The position numbers and the translations under genes were made by a program. A stretch of 64,000 nucleotides of DNA, from positions 1 through 64,000 of the forward strand of contig JAOANE010000050.1 in assembly GCA_025194985.1 (NCBI GenBank), read 5' to 3'. Within the stretch, counting starts at the first letter, position 1; each line of letters opens with the position of its first letter. Of the stretch, positions 44,850 through 53,290 are shown piece by piece. The notes beneath the pieces are model-generated. The model did no database searches and had not been told where the DNA came from. It saw only the letters and a list, made by a program, of their open reading frames with translations. This DNA is from Regnicoccus frigidus. GTDB taxonomy: Bacteria; Cyanobacteriota; Cyanobacteriia; PCC-6307; Cyanobiaceae.

Positions 44850-45095
44850 TCAGGCGCGCTTGAGCACGCGCACGATCACCAGCAGAATCACCGCGCCCAG
44901 GGTGGCCACCACCAGGCTGCCCAGCAGGCCACCGCCGACGGCACCGGCCAGACCGCTGAAGAACAGGCCACCGATCAGGGCACCGATGATGCCGATCACC
45001 AGGTCACCGATCAGGCCGAAGCCACCGCCGCGCACCAGAAGCCCCGCCAGCCAGCCGGCGATCACACCCACCAGCAGAAACCAGAGAACGTTCAT
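44850..45095 (-). CDS. GlsB/YeaQ/YmgE family membrane protein
   Basis: 81 aa, three membrane helices. Gly-rich pattern WLLVG.IAGWLAG and GDLVIGIIGALIGG identify the transglycosylase-associated family, linked to stress response in enteric bacteria. Stop is 12 bases from the convergent secreted-protein gene. Confidence 0.85.
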   Translation of the reverse strand: MNVLWFLLVGVIAGWLAGLLVRGGGFGLIGDLVIGIIGALIGGLFFSGLAGAVGGGLLGSLVVATLGAVILLVIVRVLKRA

Positions 45096-45145
45096 GGGCA
45101 GCGGCCTCTGTATGGATCGAACTGAGGCTAGATGGTTGGCCCGGC

Positions 45146-45598
45146 TCAGCCCGCCGGAGGTGTTTTGCTGCCGCTGCCCTGGCCCATGGCCCGGATCGAG
45201 GCGCGCAGCCGCGGAATGTTGACGCCGATCTGCTCAAAGCCCAGGGTGCTGCCAGGCTTGTCCTCCCAGCTGGCCGAAAGCACTCCGTAGCTGAGCCCCA
45301 CCAGGCCGAGCAGGAAGCAGCCGCCGGATGTGGCCAGGGTGAGCACGGGCGGAATGTCGAAGATGCCGCGGCTCACCAGCAGGTAGCTGGCCACGAACAC
45401 GGCCATGCCCAGAACCGAGGGCACCCCGGTGGCGATGGCGATGCGCACGGCCATGCGATTGGCCACGGCCCTCGGGATCACGTTGCCTCCCGAAGCCGGC
45501 TTATCGCCCTTCTGCTTGCCAGAAGCTGCCTTGCCAGAAGCCGGCTTGCCAGGAGGGCCCTGCGGCTTAAAGGGCAGCGGCTTGCGCTTGGCGGCCAT
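45146..45598 (-). CDS. PAM68 family protein
   Basis: 150 aa. Basic Pro/Lys/Ser-rich N-terminus with GKPASGK repeats, then two membrane helices (AIATGVPSVLGMAVFVASYL and PVLTLATSGGCFLLGLVGLS) and YGVLSASWEDKPGSTLGFEQ, the family signature. In plants and Synechocystis the homologue helps photosystem II assembly in the thylakoid membrane. Eight bases downstream of rpsO. Confidence 0.85.
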   Translation of the reverse strand: MAAKRKPLPFKPQGPPGKPASGKAASGKQKGDKPASGGNVIPRAVANRMAVRIAIATGVPSVLGMAVFVASYLLVSRGIFDIPPVLTLATSGGCFLLGLVGLSYGVLSASWEDKPGSTLGFEQIGVNIPRLRASIRAMGQGSGSKTPPAG

Positions 45599-45606
45599 GG
45601 CGGGGA

Positions 45607-45876
45607 TCAGCCCCGGATGCCGAGCTTGGCGATCAACTGGCTGTAGCGCTCCTCGCTCTGGGCGCGGAGGTAGCCGAGCAGCCGCTTGCGGCGCCCGATC
45701 ATCTTCAGCAGGCCCTGACGGGAGGAGAAGTCGTGCTTGTTCTGCTGCAGGTGGCCGGTGAGCTGAACGACCCGGGCGCTCAACATCGCCACCTGGACCT
45801 CAACCGAGCCGGTGTCGGTGCCGTGGGTCTGATGGCCGTTGATCAGTTCCTGCTTTTTGGTGGTATTAAGCGGCAT
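45607..45876 (-). CDS. rpsO: 30S ribosomal protein S15
   Basis: 89 aa, normal length. Binds 16S rRNA early in 30S assembly. HGTDTGSVEVQVAMLSARVV, LTGHLQQNKHDFSSRQGLLK and RRKRLLGYL are family blocks. ATG 45876. Followed by the PAM68 gene at 8 bases spacing. Confidence 0.97.
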   Translation of the reverse strand: MPLNTTKKQELINGHQTHGTDTGSVEVQVAMLSARVVQLTGHLQQNKHDFSSRQGLLKMIGRRKRLLGYLRAQSEERYSQLIAKLGIRG

Positions 45877-45929
45877 GCCGGCGTCGAGCCCTGTCGGTGC
45901 AAAGAAACAACTTACCGCCCCGGCTGCCC

Positions 45930-46592
45930 TCAGGCCGCCTGCTGCGCCAACCAGACCAGACTCTCCTTCAGCCAGGCGTCTGCCCCCAGTGTTGGCTCCA
46001 GCCCCTGCTGGCCCACGGCCCGCAGCGCCCGGTTGATTTCAAGCGGCTCGTAACCCAGGGCCGCCAGGGTGATCTGCACGTCGTCGCGGGTGGCTTGGGC
46101 CGGGCCGTTGGCGCTGCTGCCGGCTGCTCCAGGAGCGTCTGGTGCCTCCAGCGCTGCCGGGGAGCCGGCTCCGAAGGCCTCGGACAGCTTGCTGCGCAGC
46201 TCAACAGACAGGCGCTCAGCAGTGCGTTTGCCCACGCCGGGGGCTGTGGAGAGCAGGCGCAGGTCGGCCTGAACGATCGCCCGAACCAGCTCCTCGGTGG
46301 GCATGGCCCCGAGCAGGGCCAGGGCCATCTGCGGGCCAACGCCACTGACGGCCACCAGCAGGCGGAACAGATCACGCTCGTGGCGCGCTACAAAGCCGAA
46401 CAGGGTCCAGCCGTCGTCGCGGATCGATTGGTGGATGTAGAGCACCAGGCTGCAGCCGCCCTGGGGCAGGCCATCCCACTGGCGCCGGGTGAGCTGCACC
46501 TCGTAGCCCACGCCCTGGCAGCAGAGCAGCAGGCCACAGCGATTGCCCTGCTGCCACTGCTCCGCCACGGTGCCCTGCAGCCAGCCGATCAT
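45930..46592 (-). CDS. ruvA: Holliday junction DNA helicase subunit RuvA
   Basis: 220 aa from ATG 46592. N-terminal OB domain (MIGWLQGTVAEQW), two helix-hairpin-helix units (VAVSGVGPQMALALLG and LSTAPGVGKRTAERL), a Gly/Ala/Pro-rich linker and domain III that touches RuvB (TLAALGYEPLEINRAL). Binds four-way junctions and drives branch migration with RuvB. Starts 22 bases from a divergent lipoprotein gene. Confidence 0.95.
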   Translation of the reverse strand: MIGWLQGTVAEQWQQGNRCGLLLCCQGVGYEVQLTRRQWDGLPQGGCSLVLYIHQSIRDDGWTLFGFVARHERDLFRLLVAVSGVGPQMALALLGAMPTEELVRAIVQADLRLLSTAPGVGKRTAERLSVELRSKLSEAFGAGSPAALEAPDAPGAAGSSANGPAQATRDDVQITLAALGYEPLEINRALRAVGQQGLEPTLGADAWLKESLVWLAQQAA

Positions 46593-46614
46593 GGGGTTGT
46601 GTTGACGACACCCC

Positions 46615-47073
46615 ATGCTGCCCGCTCCGCCCATTCCCGCCAGCCGCCGGCAACCACTGTTTGTGGGGGCGTGGATCAGCCTGGTGGCGCTTGTGCTGCT
46701 TCTGCTCGGCCTGGGCGGCTGCCAGGCTGCTGGCCAGCCACCCCGCCAGGTGCTCCTCGATGCCCTGGAGCTGCAGATTGCCCTGACCCAAGACTCCATC
46801 GCCCAGGCGCTTGAGCTGCCGCCGCCGGGGCCGCCGCAGGTGAGCCGGGTGCGGGTGGAAGGGCAGGAGACCGTGGCGATCGGCGAGGTCAAGGGGCTGC
46901 ACCTCACAGGCCAGTTCGACTGGCGGCTGGCCGACGCCCCCTACCGGGTCGACAGCACTTTCGAGCTGTTCCTGCAACGGGGAGAGAAAGGCCAGAGCTG
47001 GCGGTTGGCACGGCCCAGTGAGGCCGATGGCGCCCAGGGTTGGTTGATTGATTCTTTGCCGATGAAGGGCTGA
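46615..47073 (+). CDS. Small lipoprotein
   Basis: 152 aa. A signal segment with LVALVLLLLGLGGC gives a lipobox with Cys36 as attachment site. Mature part about 115 aa with no domain I recognise; WRLARPSEADGAQGW near the end looks conserved. Divergent from ruvA by only 22 bases. Function unknown. Confidence 0.7.
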   Translation: MLPAPPIPASRRQPLFVGAWISLVALVLLLLGLGGCQAAGQPPRQVLLDALELQIALTQDSIAQALELPPPGPPQVSRVRVEGQETVAIGEVKGLHLTGQFDWRLADAPYRVDSTFELFLQRGEKGQSWRLARPSEADGAQGWLIDSLPMKG

Positions 47074-47250
47074 GGGTCTCAGGGTTGCGGTTCTTTTGGC
47101 CTGCCCAACGGGCGGCAGCCGGCATCAGCCTGCGTGTCGAGTCGCCAACGGAATCAGCCCCTCGCGGTCATCGCTCGCCGGCCTGGCTATGGAGAAGAGG
47201 CAGCGGCTGCTTCCTTCGCCTGGTCGCGCGATCGCAGCGAGAACCCAACG

Positions 47251-48321
47251 ATGATCCGGCGCCAATGGCTCCTGTTGCTGATCAGCCTCTCGGTGGTGGG
47301 TGGCGGCACCGGCTTCGCCATCTGGCAGGCCTCCCGGCCTGAGCCTCTGGGCGCCGGCTTTGCCAGCAGTAACGGACGGATCGAAGCGGTAGAAATCGAT
47401 GTGGCCACGAAGACGGCTGGCCGGCTCGATCAGGTGTTCAAGGACGAGGGAGATTTCGTCGTTTACGGCCAAGTGCTGGCCCAGATGAACACCGACGTTC
47501 TGGAGGCGCAGCTGCTTGAAGCGCAGGCGGATCGACACAAGGCCAACAACGCCATCGCCACGGCCCGCAGCACCGTGGCGCAGCGACGCAGCGAACAGAC
47601 AGCGGCTGAAGCCGTCGTGGCACAACGGATCTCCCAGCGCAACGAAGCCCGGCAACACCTGCGCCGCCAGGAGCAGCTGTTCTTGAAAGGAGCGGTGTCG
47701 GAGGAGGATCGTGACGATGCGCGCACCGTCTCTTCCAGCGCCGATGCGGTTGTCGCCTCGACCGAAGCGACCGTGGCGGCGAGCCGCGCTGCGATCACCA
47801 CGGCCGGCTCACTGGTGATTGAAGCGGAATCGGCGCTGGCGGCCGCCGCCGCCAGGATCCAGGAGATCCGAGCGAACATCACCGACAGCCAGCTCAAGGC
47901 CCCCCGAGATGGACGGGTGCAGTACCGCGTCGCCCAGCCCGGCGAGGTACTGAGCGCGGGAGGGAAGGTGCTGAACATGATCGATCTCTCCGACGTTTCG
48001 ATGACCTTCTTTCTGCCCACCGACCAGGCCGGACGGGTGCGGCTTGGGGCCGATGTTCACCTGGTGCTGGACGCCGCCCCGCAGCTGGTGATCCCGGCAC
48101 AGGTCAGCTTTGTGGCCGACGTGGCCCAGTTCACGCCCAAAACGGTGGAAACGGCGGTTGAGCGTCAGAAGCTGTCGTTTCGGATCAAGGCACGGATCGA
48201 TCCCTCCCTGCTGAAACGCCACATCCGCAGCGTCAAAACGGGCCTGCCAGGCATGGCCTACGTGCGCCTCGACCCCAAAGCCCAATGGCCGGCGCGGTTG
48301 GCGGCGAAGGTGCCGGATTGA
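47251..48321 (+). CDS. HlyD-family membrane-fusion protein
   Basis: 356 aa from ATG 47251. One N-terminal membrane segment (WLLLLISLSVVGGGTGFAIW), barrel-sandwich half (GRIEAVEIDVATKTAGRL), a long coiled hairpin (residues about 80-200) and the second half (LKAPRDGRVQYRVAQPGEVL). Resembles YhiI/YbhG. Spans the periplasm for the ABC genes that follow; its stop overlaps the next start (TTGA). Confidence 0.88.
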   Translation: MIRRQWLLLLISLSVVGGGTGFAIWQASRPEPLGAGFASSNGRIEAVEIDVATKTAGRLDQVFKDEGDFVVYGQVLAQMNTDVLEAQLLEAQADRHKANNAIATARSTVAQRRSEQTAAEAVVAQRISQRNEARQHLRRQEQLFLKGAVSEEDRDDARTVSSSADAVVASTEATVAASRAAITTAGSLVIEAESALAAAAARIQEIRANITDSQLKAPRDGRVQYRVAQPGEVLSAGGKVLNMIDLSDVSMTFFLPTDQAGRVRLGADVHLVLDAAPQLVIPAQVSFVADVAQFTPKTVETAVERQKLSFRIKARIDPSLLKRHIRSVKTGLPGMAYVRLDPKAQWPARLAAKVPD

Positions 48322-51044
48322 GCTCAGCAGTGATCAAGCTCCAAGACGTGCGCTTGCGCTTCGGCGCAACCTGCGCCCTGGACGGCATCAGCCTGGATGT
48401 GGCCAGCGGCTGCCTCAGCGGCCTGGTAGGCCCGGATGGAGTGGGAAAATCCAGCCTGTTGGCGCTGGTGGCCGGAACCCGCCGGGTGCAGCAGGGCCGA
48501 GTGCGCGTCCTCGGCGGCGACATGGCCAACCCTCGCCACCGTCGCCAGGTATGCCCGCGCATCACCTACATGCCCCAGGGCCTGGGGAACAACCTCTCCC
48601 CCACGCTCACGGTCAACGAGAACGTCGATTTTTTCGCGCGCCTGTTCGGCTTGGGCCGCGCCGAGCGCCGCAGCCGCAGCGCTGCCTTGCTGGAGCGCAC
48701 CGGGCTCGGGGCCTTCGGTGCCCGCCCCGCCGGCCAGCTTTCCGGGGGGATGAAGCAGAAACTCGGGCTGTGCTGCGCCCTGATCCATGCCCCGGACCTG
48801 CTGATTCTGGATGAACCGACCACTGGGGTTGATCCCCTCTCGCGCCGCCAGTTCTGGGACCTGATCGCCAGCATCCGCTGCGATCACCCGACCATGACCG
48901 TGCTGGTGGCAACCGCCTCGATGGACGAGGCCGCCAGCTTCGATTGGCTGGTGGCGATGGACGGCGGCCGCGTGCTCAGCAGCGGCACCCCGGCGGAACT
49001 GCTCCAGCGCACCGGCGCCAGCACAGCGGAGGCCGTCTTCATTGCCCTGCTGCCCGAGGCGAGGCGCCGGGAGCACCATCCCGTCACGGTGCCACCGCTG
49101 CCGCCGGGTGACGGCCAGCTGGCGATCGAGGCCATTGATCTGAGCAAGCGCTTCGGGGCGTTCCTGGCGGTGGATCAGGTCAACGTGCGCATCGAGCGCG
49201 GCGAGATCTTCGGCTTCCTCGGCTCCAACGGCTGTGGCAAAACAACGACGATGAAGATGCTGGCGGGTCTGCTGCCGGCTAGCTCCGGCCAGGTGCGTCT
49301 GTTCCACCAGCCCCTGGACGCGGGTGACCTCACCACCCGGCGCCGGGTTGGGTACATGTCGCAGGCGTTCTCGCTGTATAGCGAGCTGACGGTGCGCCAG
49401 AACCTGGTGCTGCATGCCCGGCTGTTCCAGGTGCCGGAGGCGGAGATCGCCGGGCGTGTGCTGGAACTACAGCAGCAGTTCGGCTTGGAGGGTCTCGAGG
49501 GCGCACTGCCCGGTGCCCTGCCGTTGGGGGTGCGGCAGCGGCTGTCCCTGGCGGTGGCGCTGGTGCACCGGCCCGAATTGTTGATCCTTGATGAACCCAC
49601 CTCAGGGGTCGATCCGATCGCCAGGGACACCTTCTGGCAGAAGCTGATCGACCTGTCGCGCCGCGACCACGTCACGATCTTCCTCTCGACCCACTTCATC
49701 AACGAAGCCCAGCGCTGCGACCGCATCTCTCTGATGCATGCCGGCCGTGTGCTGGTAAGCGACACCCCCGCCGGCCTGGTGAGGCGACGCGACGCGGCCA
49801 CGCTGGAGGAGGCCTTCATCGGCTACTTGGAGGAAGCGAGCGGCGCCACCGAGCCCGCTGGTTCTGCGGCCCCCACGGCTGTAGCAACCACAGAGCAATC
49901 GCCATTGGAAACGGCAGGATTCAGCCTGCAACGGCTGGGCAGCTACACCCGTCGTGAGGCCCTGGAACTGATCCGTGACCCGATCCGCATCACCACGGCC
50001 GTGCTCGGCAGCCTGTTCTTGATGGTGGTGATGGCCTTCGGCATCAGCATGGATGTCGAGAACCTGCCCTATGCCGTGCTCGACCGTGACGACACCACGA
50101 CGAGCCGCGACTACGCCCTCAACCTGGCCGGGTCGCGCTATTTCATCGAACATGCGCCGCTGAATGGCGATGGCGACCTTGACCGGCGCATGCGCTCGGG
50201 GGAGCTGAGTGTGGTGATCGAATTTCCGCCGGGCTTAGGGCGTGATCTTGATCGCGGCGACCCGGTGCAGATCGGCGCCTGGATCGATGGATCAATGCCG
50301 ACGAGGGCCGAGACGGTGCGCGCCTACATGCAGGGCCTGCATGGCCAGTGGCAGACGGACCGGGCTCGGCGGGCGTTGGGTCAACCCATGCCGCTCCCAC
50401 CAGCGACCATCGAGACCCGCTTTCGCTACAACCCCGACATCCTCAGCCTGGTGGCGATGGTGCCGGCGACGATTCCGATCCTGCTGCTGTTGATCCCGGC
50501 GATCCTGGCGGCACTCTCGGTGGTGCGCGAAAAGGAGCTGGGCACGATCGTCAACTTCTATGCCACCCCCGTGACCCGGCTGGAATTCCTGGTTGGCAAG
50601 CAACTGCCCTACGTCGCCCTGGCGATGGTGAATTACGTCTTGCTCACCTTGATGGCGGTGACCCTGTTCGCCGTACCCCTCAAAGGCAGTGTTATGGCCC
50701 AGGCCAGCGGCGCCCTGATCTATGTGATCTGCGCCACCGGGCTGGGGCTGTTGATCTCGACCCTGGTGCGCACCCAGATCGCCGCGTTGTTCGGCACCGC
50801 AGTGCTAACGATCTTGCCGGCAACCTCTTTCTGCGGGCTGCTTGATCCGGTGGCGTCGTTGCAGGGGGCCGGCGCGGTGATCGGGGCGATCTACCCCACC
50901 AGCCACGACCTGACCATCTCCACCGGCACCTACCTCAAGGGACTGGGCTTCAGCGATCTGCTTGGCTCCTTCGCCTCACTGCTGCTGGCTGTGCCGGTGC
51001 TGCTGGGGTTGTCCGTTCTTTTGCTCAAGAAACAGGAGACCTGA
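48318..51044 (+). CDS. RbbA-type ABC protein: two ATPase domains plus permease
   Basis: About 908 aa from TTG 48318 (overlapping the HlyD stop). First ATPase: Walker A GPDGVGKSSLLAL, signature LSGGMKQKLGL. Second: Walker A GSNGCGKTTTMKML, with signature altered to LPLGVRQRLSLAVAL. Then an ABC-2 permease with helices from about residue 555 on. Layout matches RbbA/YhiH, part of E. coli yhiI-rbbA-yhhJ. Exports an unknown substrate or lipid. Walker B LLILDEPTSGVDP is present in domain 2. Confidence 0.88.
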   Translation: MSSAVIKLQDVRLRFGATCALDGISLDVASGCLSGLVGPDGVGKSSLLALVAGTRRVQQGRVRVLGGDMANPRHRRQVCPRITYMPQGLGNNLSPTLTVNENVDFFARLFGLGRAERRSRSAALLERTGLGAFGARPAGQLSGGMKQKLGLCCALIHAPDLLILDEPTTGVDPLSRRQFWDLIASIRCDHPTMTVLVATASMDEAASFDWLVAMDGGRVLSSGTPAELLQRTGASTAEAVFIALLPEARRREHHPVTVPPLPPGDGQLAIEAIDLSKRFGAFLAVDQVNVRIERGEIFGFLGSNGCGKTTTMKMLAGLLPASSGQVRLFHQPLDAGDLTTRRRVGYMSQAFSLYSELTVRQNLVLHARLFQVPEAEIAGRVLELQQQFGLEGLEGALPGALPLGVRQRLSLAVALVHRPELLILDEPTSGVDPIARDTFWQKLIDLSRRDHVTIFLSTHFINEAQRCDRISLMHAGRVLVSDTPAGLVRRRDAATLEEAFIGYLEEASGATEPAGSAAPTAVATTEQSPLETAGFSLQRLGSYTRREALELIRDPIRITTAVLGSLFLMVVMAFGISMDVENLPYAVLDRDDTTTSRDYALNLAGSRYFIEHAPLNGDGDLDRRMRSGELSVVIEFPPGLGRDLDRGDPVQIGAWIDGSMPTRAETVRAYMQGLHGQWQTDRARRALGQPMPLPPATIETRFRYNPDILSLVAMVPATIPILLLLIPAILAALSVVREKELGTIVNFYATPVTRLEFLVGKQLPYVALAMVNYVLLTLMAVTLFAVPLKGSVMAQASGALIYVICATGLGLLISTLVRTQIAALFGTAVLTILPATSFCGLLDPVASLQGAGAVIGAIYPTSHDLTISTGTYLKGLGFSDLLGSFASLLLAVPVLLGLSVLLLKKQET

Positions 51045-51047
51045 GCG

Positions 51048-52169
51048 ATGCGCGCCGCCAATGTTGTCCAGCTGGGCCTCAAGGAGCTGTGGAGTCTGGC
51101 CCGCGACCCGATCATGCTGCTGCTGATCGTCTTTGTATTCACAGTGTCGGTCTATGCGGGGGCCACGGTGTTGCCGGAATCGCTGCACACAGCCCCGATT
51201 GCGATCGTGGATGAAGACCACTCGCAGCTCTCAGAGCGCATCATTGATGCGTTCGAGCCGCCCTACTTCCTGCCACCTCAGCTGATTGAGCAGGCGCGGA
51301 TGGACGAGCGGATGGATGCAGGGCTCGACACCTTCGCCCTGGTGATTCCCACCGGCTTCCAGCGCGATGTGCTGGCTGGCCGTTCGCCGGCGGTTCAGCT
51401 CAATGTGGACGCGACCCGCGTGAGCCAGGCCCTCACCGGCAGTGGTTATGTGCAGTCGATCGTGGCAACCGAGGTGCAGACCTTTGCGCAGCGCACGCAG
51501 GAGCGCTCTTTGCCGGCGGCGGAACTGGTGGTACGCATGCGCTTCAACCCCCAGCTCACCAAGACCTGGTTCGGGGCCGTGAACAAAGTGATCGACAACA
51601 TCACCCTGCTCTCAATCGTGCTCACCGGTGCGGCCCTGATCCGAGAGCGCGAACGGGGCACGATCGAGCATCTGCTGGTGATGCCGGTGACGCCGTTCGA
51701 GATCATGGCCAGCAAGGTGTGGTCGATGGGCCTGGTGGTGCTCAGCGCCGGCTTGCTTTCCTTATTGATCGTGGTGCGCGGCTGGCTGGGGGTGCCGCTG
51801 GCCGGCTCGCTGCCGCTGTTTGCAACCGGTGCGGTGCTGTATCTGTTTGCCGCCACCTCGCTGGGGATCTTCCTGGGCACCTTCGCGCGTTCGATGGCCC
51901 AGTTCGGGCTGTTGTTGATGATGGTGCTGCTGCCACTGCAGATGCTCTCAGGCGGTGTCACCCCACGCGAGAGCATGCCCGAACTGGTGCGCACCGTGAT
52001 GCTGGCGGCACCGAATACCCACTTCGTGATGCTCGCCCAGGGCATCCTCTTCCGCGGCGCCACGTTCTCGGTGGTGTGGCCCCAGTTTCTCGCCCTGCTG
52101 CTGATCGGTTCGGTCTTCTTCGGCGTGGCCCATGCACGCTTCCGCAGCTCGATTACGGCGATGGCTTGA
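51048..52169 (+). CDS. ABC-2 permease (YhhJ-like)
   Basis: 373 aa. One N-terminal helix, a periplasmic loop of about 150 residues, then five helices including IRERERGTIEHLLVMPVTPF, the usual coupling block. Third gene of the HlyD-RbbA-YhhJ type operon, three bases after the previous stop. Completes the membrane channel. Its last 17 bases overlap the convergent membrane-protein gene. Confidence 0.88.
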   Translation: MRAANVVQLGLKELWSLARDPIMLLLIVFVFTVSVYAGATVLPESLHTAPIAIVDEDHSQLSERIIDAFEPPYFLPPQLIEQARMDERMDAGLDTFALVIPTGFQRDVLAGRSPAVQLNVDATRVSQALTGSGYVQSIVATEVQTFAQRTQERSLPAAELVVRMRFNPQLTKTWFGAVNKVIDNITLLSIVLTGAALIRERERGTIEHLLVMPVTPFEIMASKVWSMGLVVLSAGLLSLLIVVRGWLGVPLAGSLPLFATGAVLYLFAATSLGIFLGTFARSMAQFGLLLMMVLLPLQMLSGGVTPRESMPELVRTVMLAAPNTHFVMLAQGILFRGATFSVVWPQFLALLLIGSVFFGVAHARFRSSITAMA

Positions 52170-52740
52170 GTGGGGAAGGTGGTTCGCCGTTACCAGAGCG
52201 GCGATTTACGACTGCCCAACCCATCCCCACCAGGCCAGCGTTTCGCAGCACCGTGCCAAGGGTTTGGAGGAGATCGGGAACTGGGACGAGAGCTAGCAGA
52301 AAATTGAGCACGATCCCGATCAGGAACAAGCGTGCGGTCCACCACGGAAACACTGAGGAACGAGCTGTAGCGAAGCCAAAGCAAAGACCTCCATAGACCA
52401 TCACGGCGCCATGCGCTGTGTACACCCACCCGAGGCTTGTCCAGAGTTGCTCGTAGGTGGGAATGTGGGCCGTCAATGCGTAAAGAGTAGTGAAAGCAAA
52501 GTAGACAAAAGCGAAACCATAAAGGAGTGCCCCTATGAGTCCCCACTTGCCAATCTGGGGGCGCTGAAGGGCGTAGAGGCCAAGCATTATTGCTGGCATC
52601 GGTAGGAAGGCTAGATAGTTCAGCCAGAGTTGCAAGGCTGAAAAGCCACCCTGGAGCCATTCCATACCATCGGTGATGGAGTGGAGGATTGGAAAGACGA
52701 TTGCTGCGATTCCCACTAGACGCCCTGTACCGCGATCCAT
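52153..52740 (-). CDS. Multi-helix membrane protein, unknown
   Basis: 195 aa from ATG 52740. Six hydrophobic segments (for example LVGIAAIVFPILHSI, AIMLGLYALQRPQIGKWGLI, ALLYGFAFVYFAFTTLY). Resembles DUF4386-like membrane proteins in layout, but I cannot assign it. A 64-bp duplicate of the DUF6544 3' end lies just upstream of its start, so a DUF6544 gene once preceded it. Confidence 0.6.
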   Translation of the reverse strand: MDRGTGRLVGIAAIVFPILHSITDGMEWLQGGFSALQLWLNYLAFLPMPAIMLGLYALQRPQIGKWGLIGALLYGFAFVYFAFTTLYALTAHIPTYEQLWTSLGWVYTAHGAVMVYGGLCFGFATARSSVFPWWTARLFLIGIVLNFLLALVPVPDLLQTLGTVLRNAGLVGMGWAVVNRRSGNGEPPSPLKPSP

Positions 52741-52745
52741 CACTG

Positions 52746-52809
52746 CCTCAGCGGTATTGGACTGAATGGAGAGTGCAGCGAAAGAACTCGCCTTCGCTGT
52801 CGAAGGCGG
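52746..52809. repeat. 64-bp repeat, copy 1 (relic of DUF6544 3' end)
   Basis: Identical to 55816-55879 except one base. On the minus strand it still reads FDSEGEFFRCTLHSVQYR and stop, the exact C-terminus of the DUF6544 protein; sequence further out is unrelated. Confidence 0.9.
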
Positions 52810-53290
52810 CGGTGACTGCCAGGAAAGATGATGCGCCTGCAGGTGATCAAGCGGCCATGGCCAACGTAGCTGTTTCCTTGGCCAATTCTGGTGGTGGCGG
52901 GTTGATCCACACCACTTCTTGTTGATGCCAGCAACTAATCTATCAGCCCCAGCGTTGTGGATACTCTTAACGCGCCTGCTCGTACCCATGGGCACGGTGT
53001 GTCGGCAGATCTCCAAAGCGGTAACTTTCAGGGGTACTGGTACGTTTCCTGAGAGGGGGCTCTGACCGCTGCCGGCTTCCTGGGAGTGCTTCGTGAGCAG
53101 GATCGCAAGCTGGAGCTATTGCTGGAGAGGATGCCAGCACCGGCATCCGATCGTTGAGGCTCGTTGAACAACGTGGGGCACTTACAAGCCGGAGCGGCCA
53201 GTGAGCGCTGTCTGACGTCAAGCTCCTTCACCCAAAGCCAACGATGTACTTCGGCAGCAATCATCCTGCACTTCAGAGCCTGGTAGCTGT
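52810..53290. other. Intergenic, no supported gene
   Basis: Short plus- and minus-strand frames without coding character. Probably remains of deleted genes in a rearranged patch. Confidence 0.4.

Noticed and set aside
53028..53264. 78-codon minus-strand gene
   Set aside because: Ser/Arg-rich, no domain, in a rearranged spacer; coding not supported.
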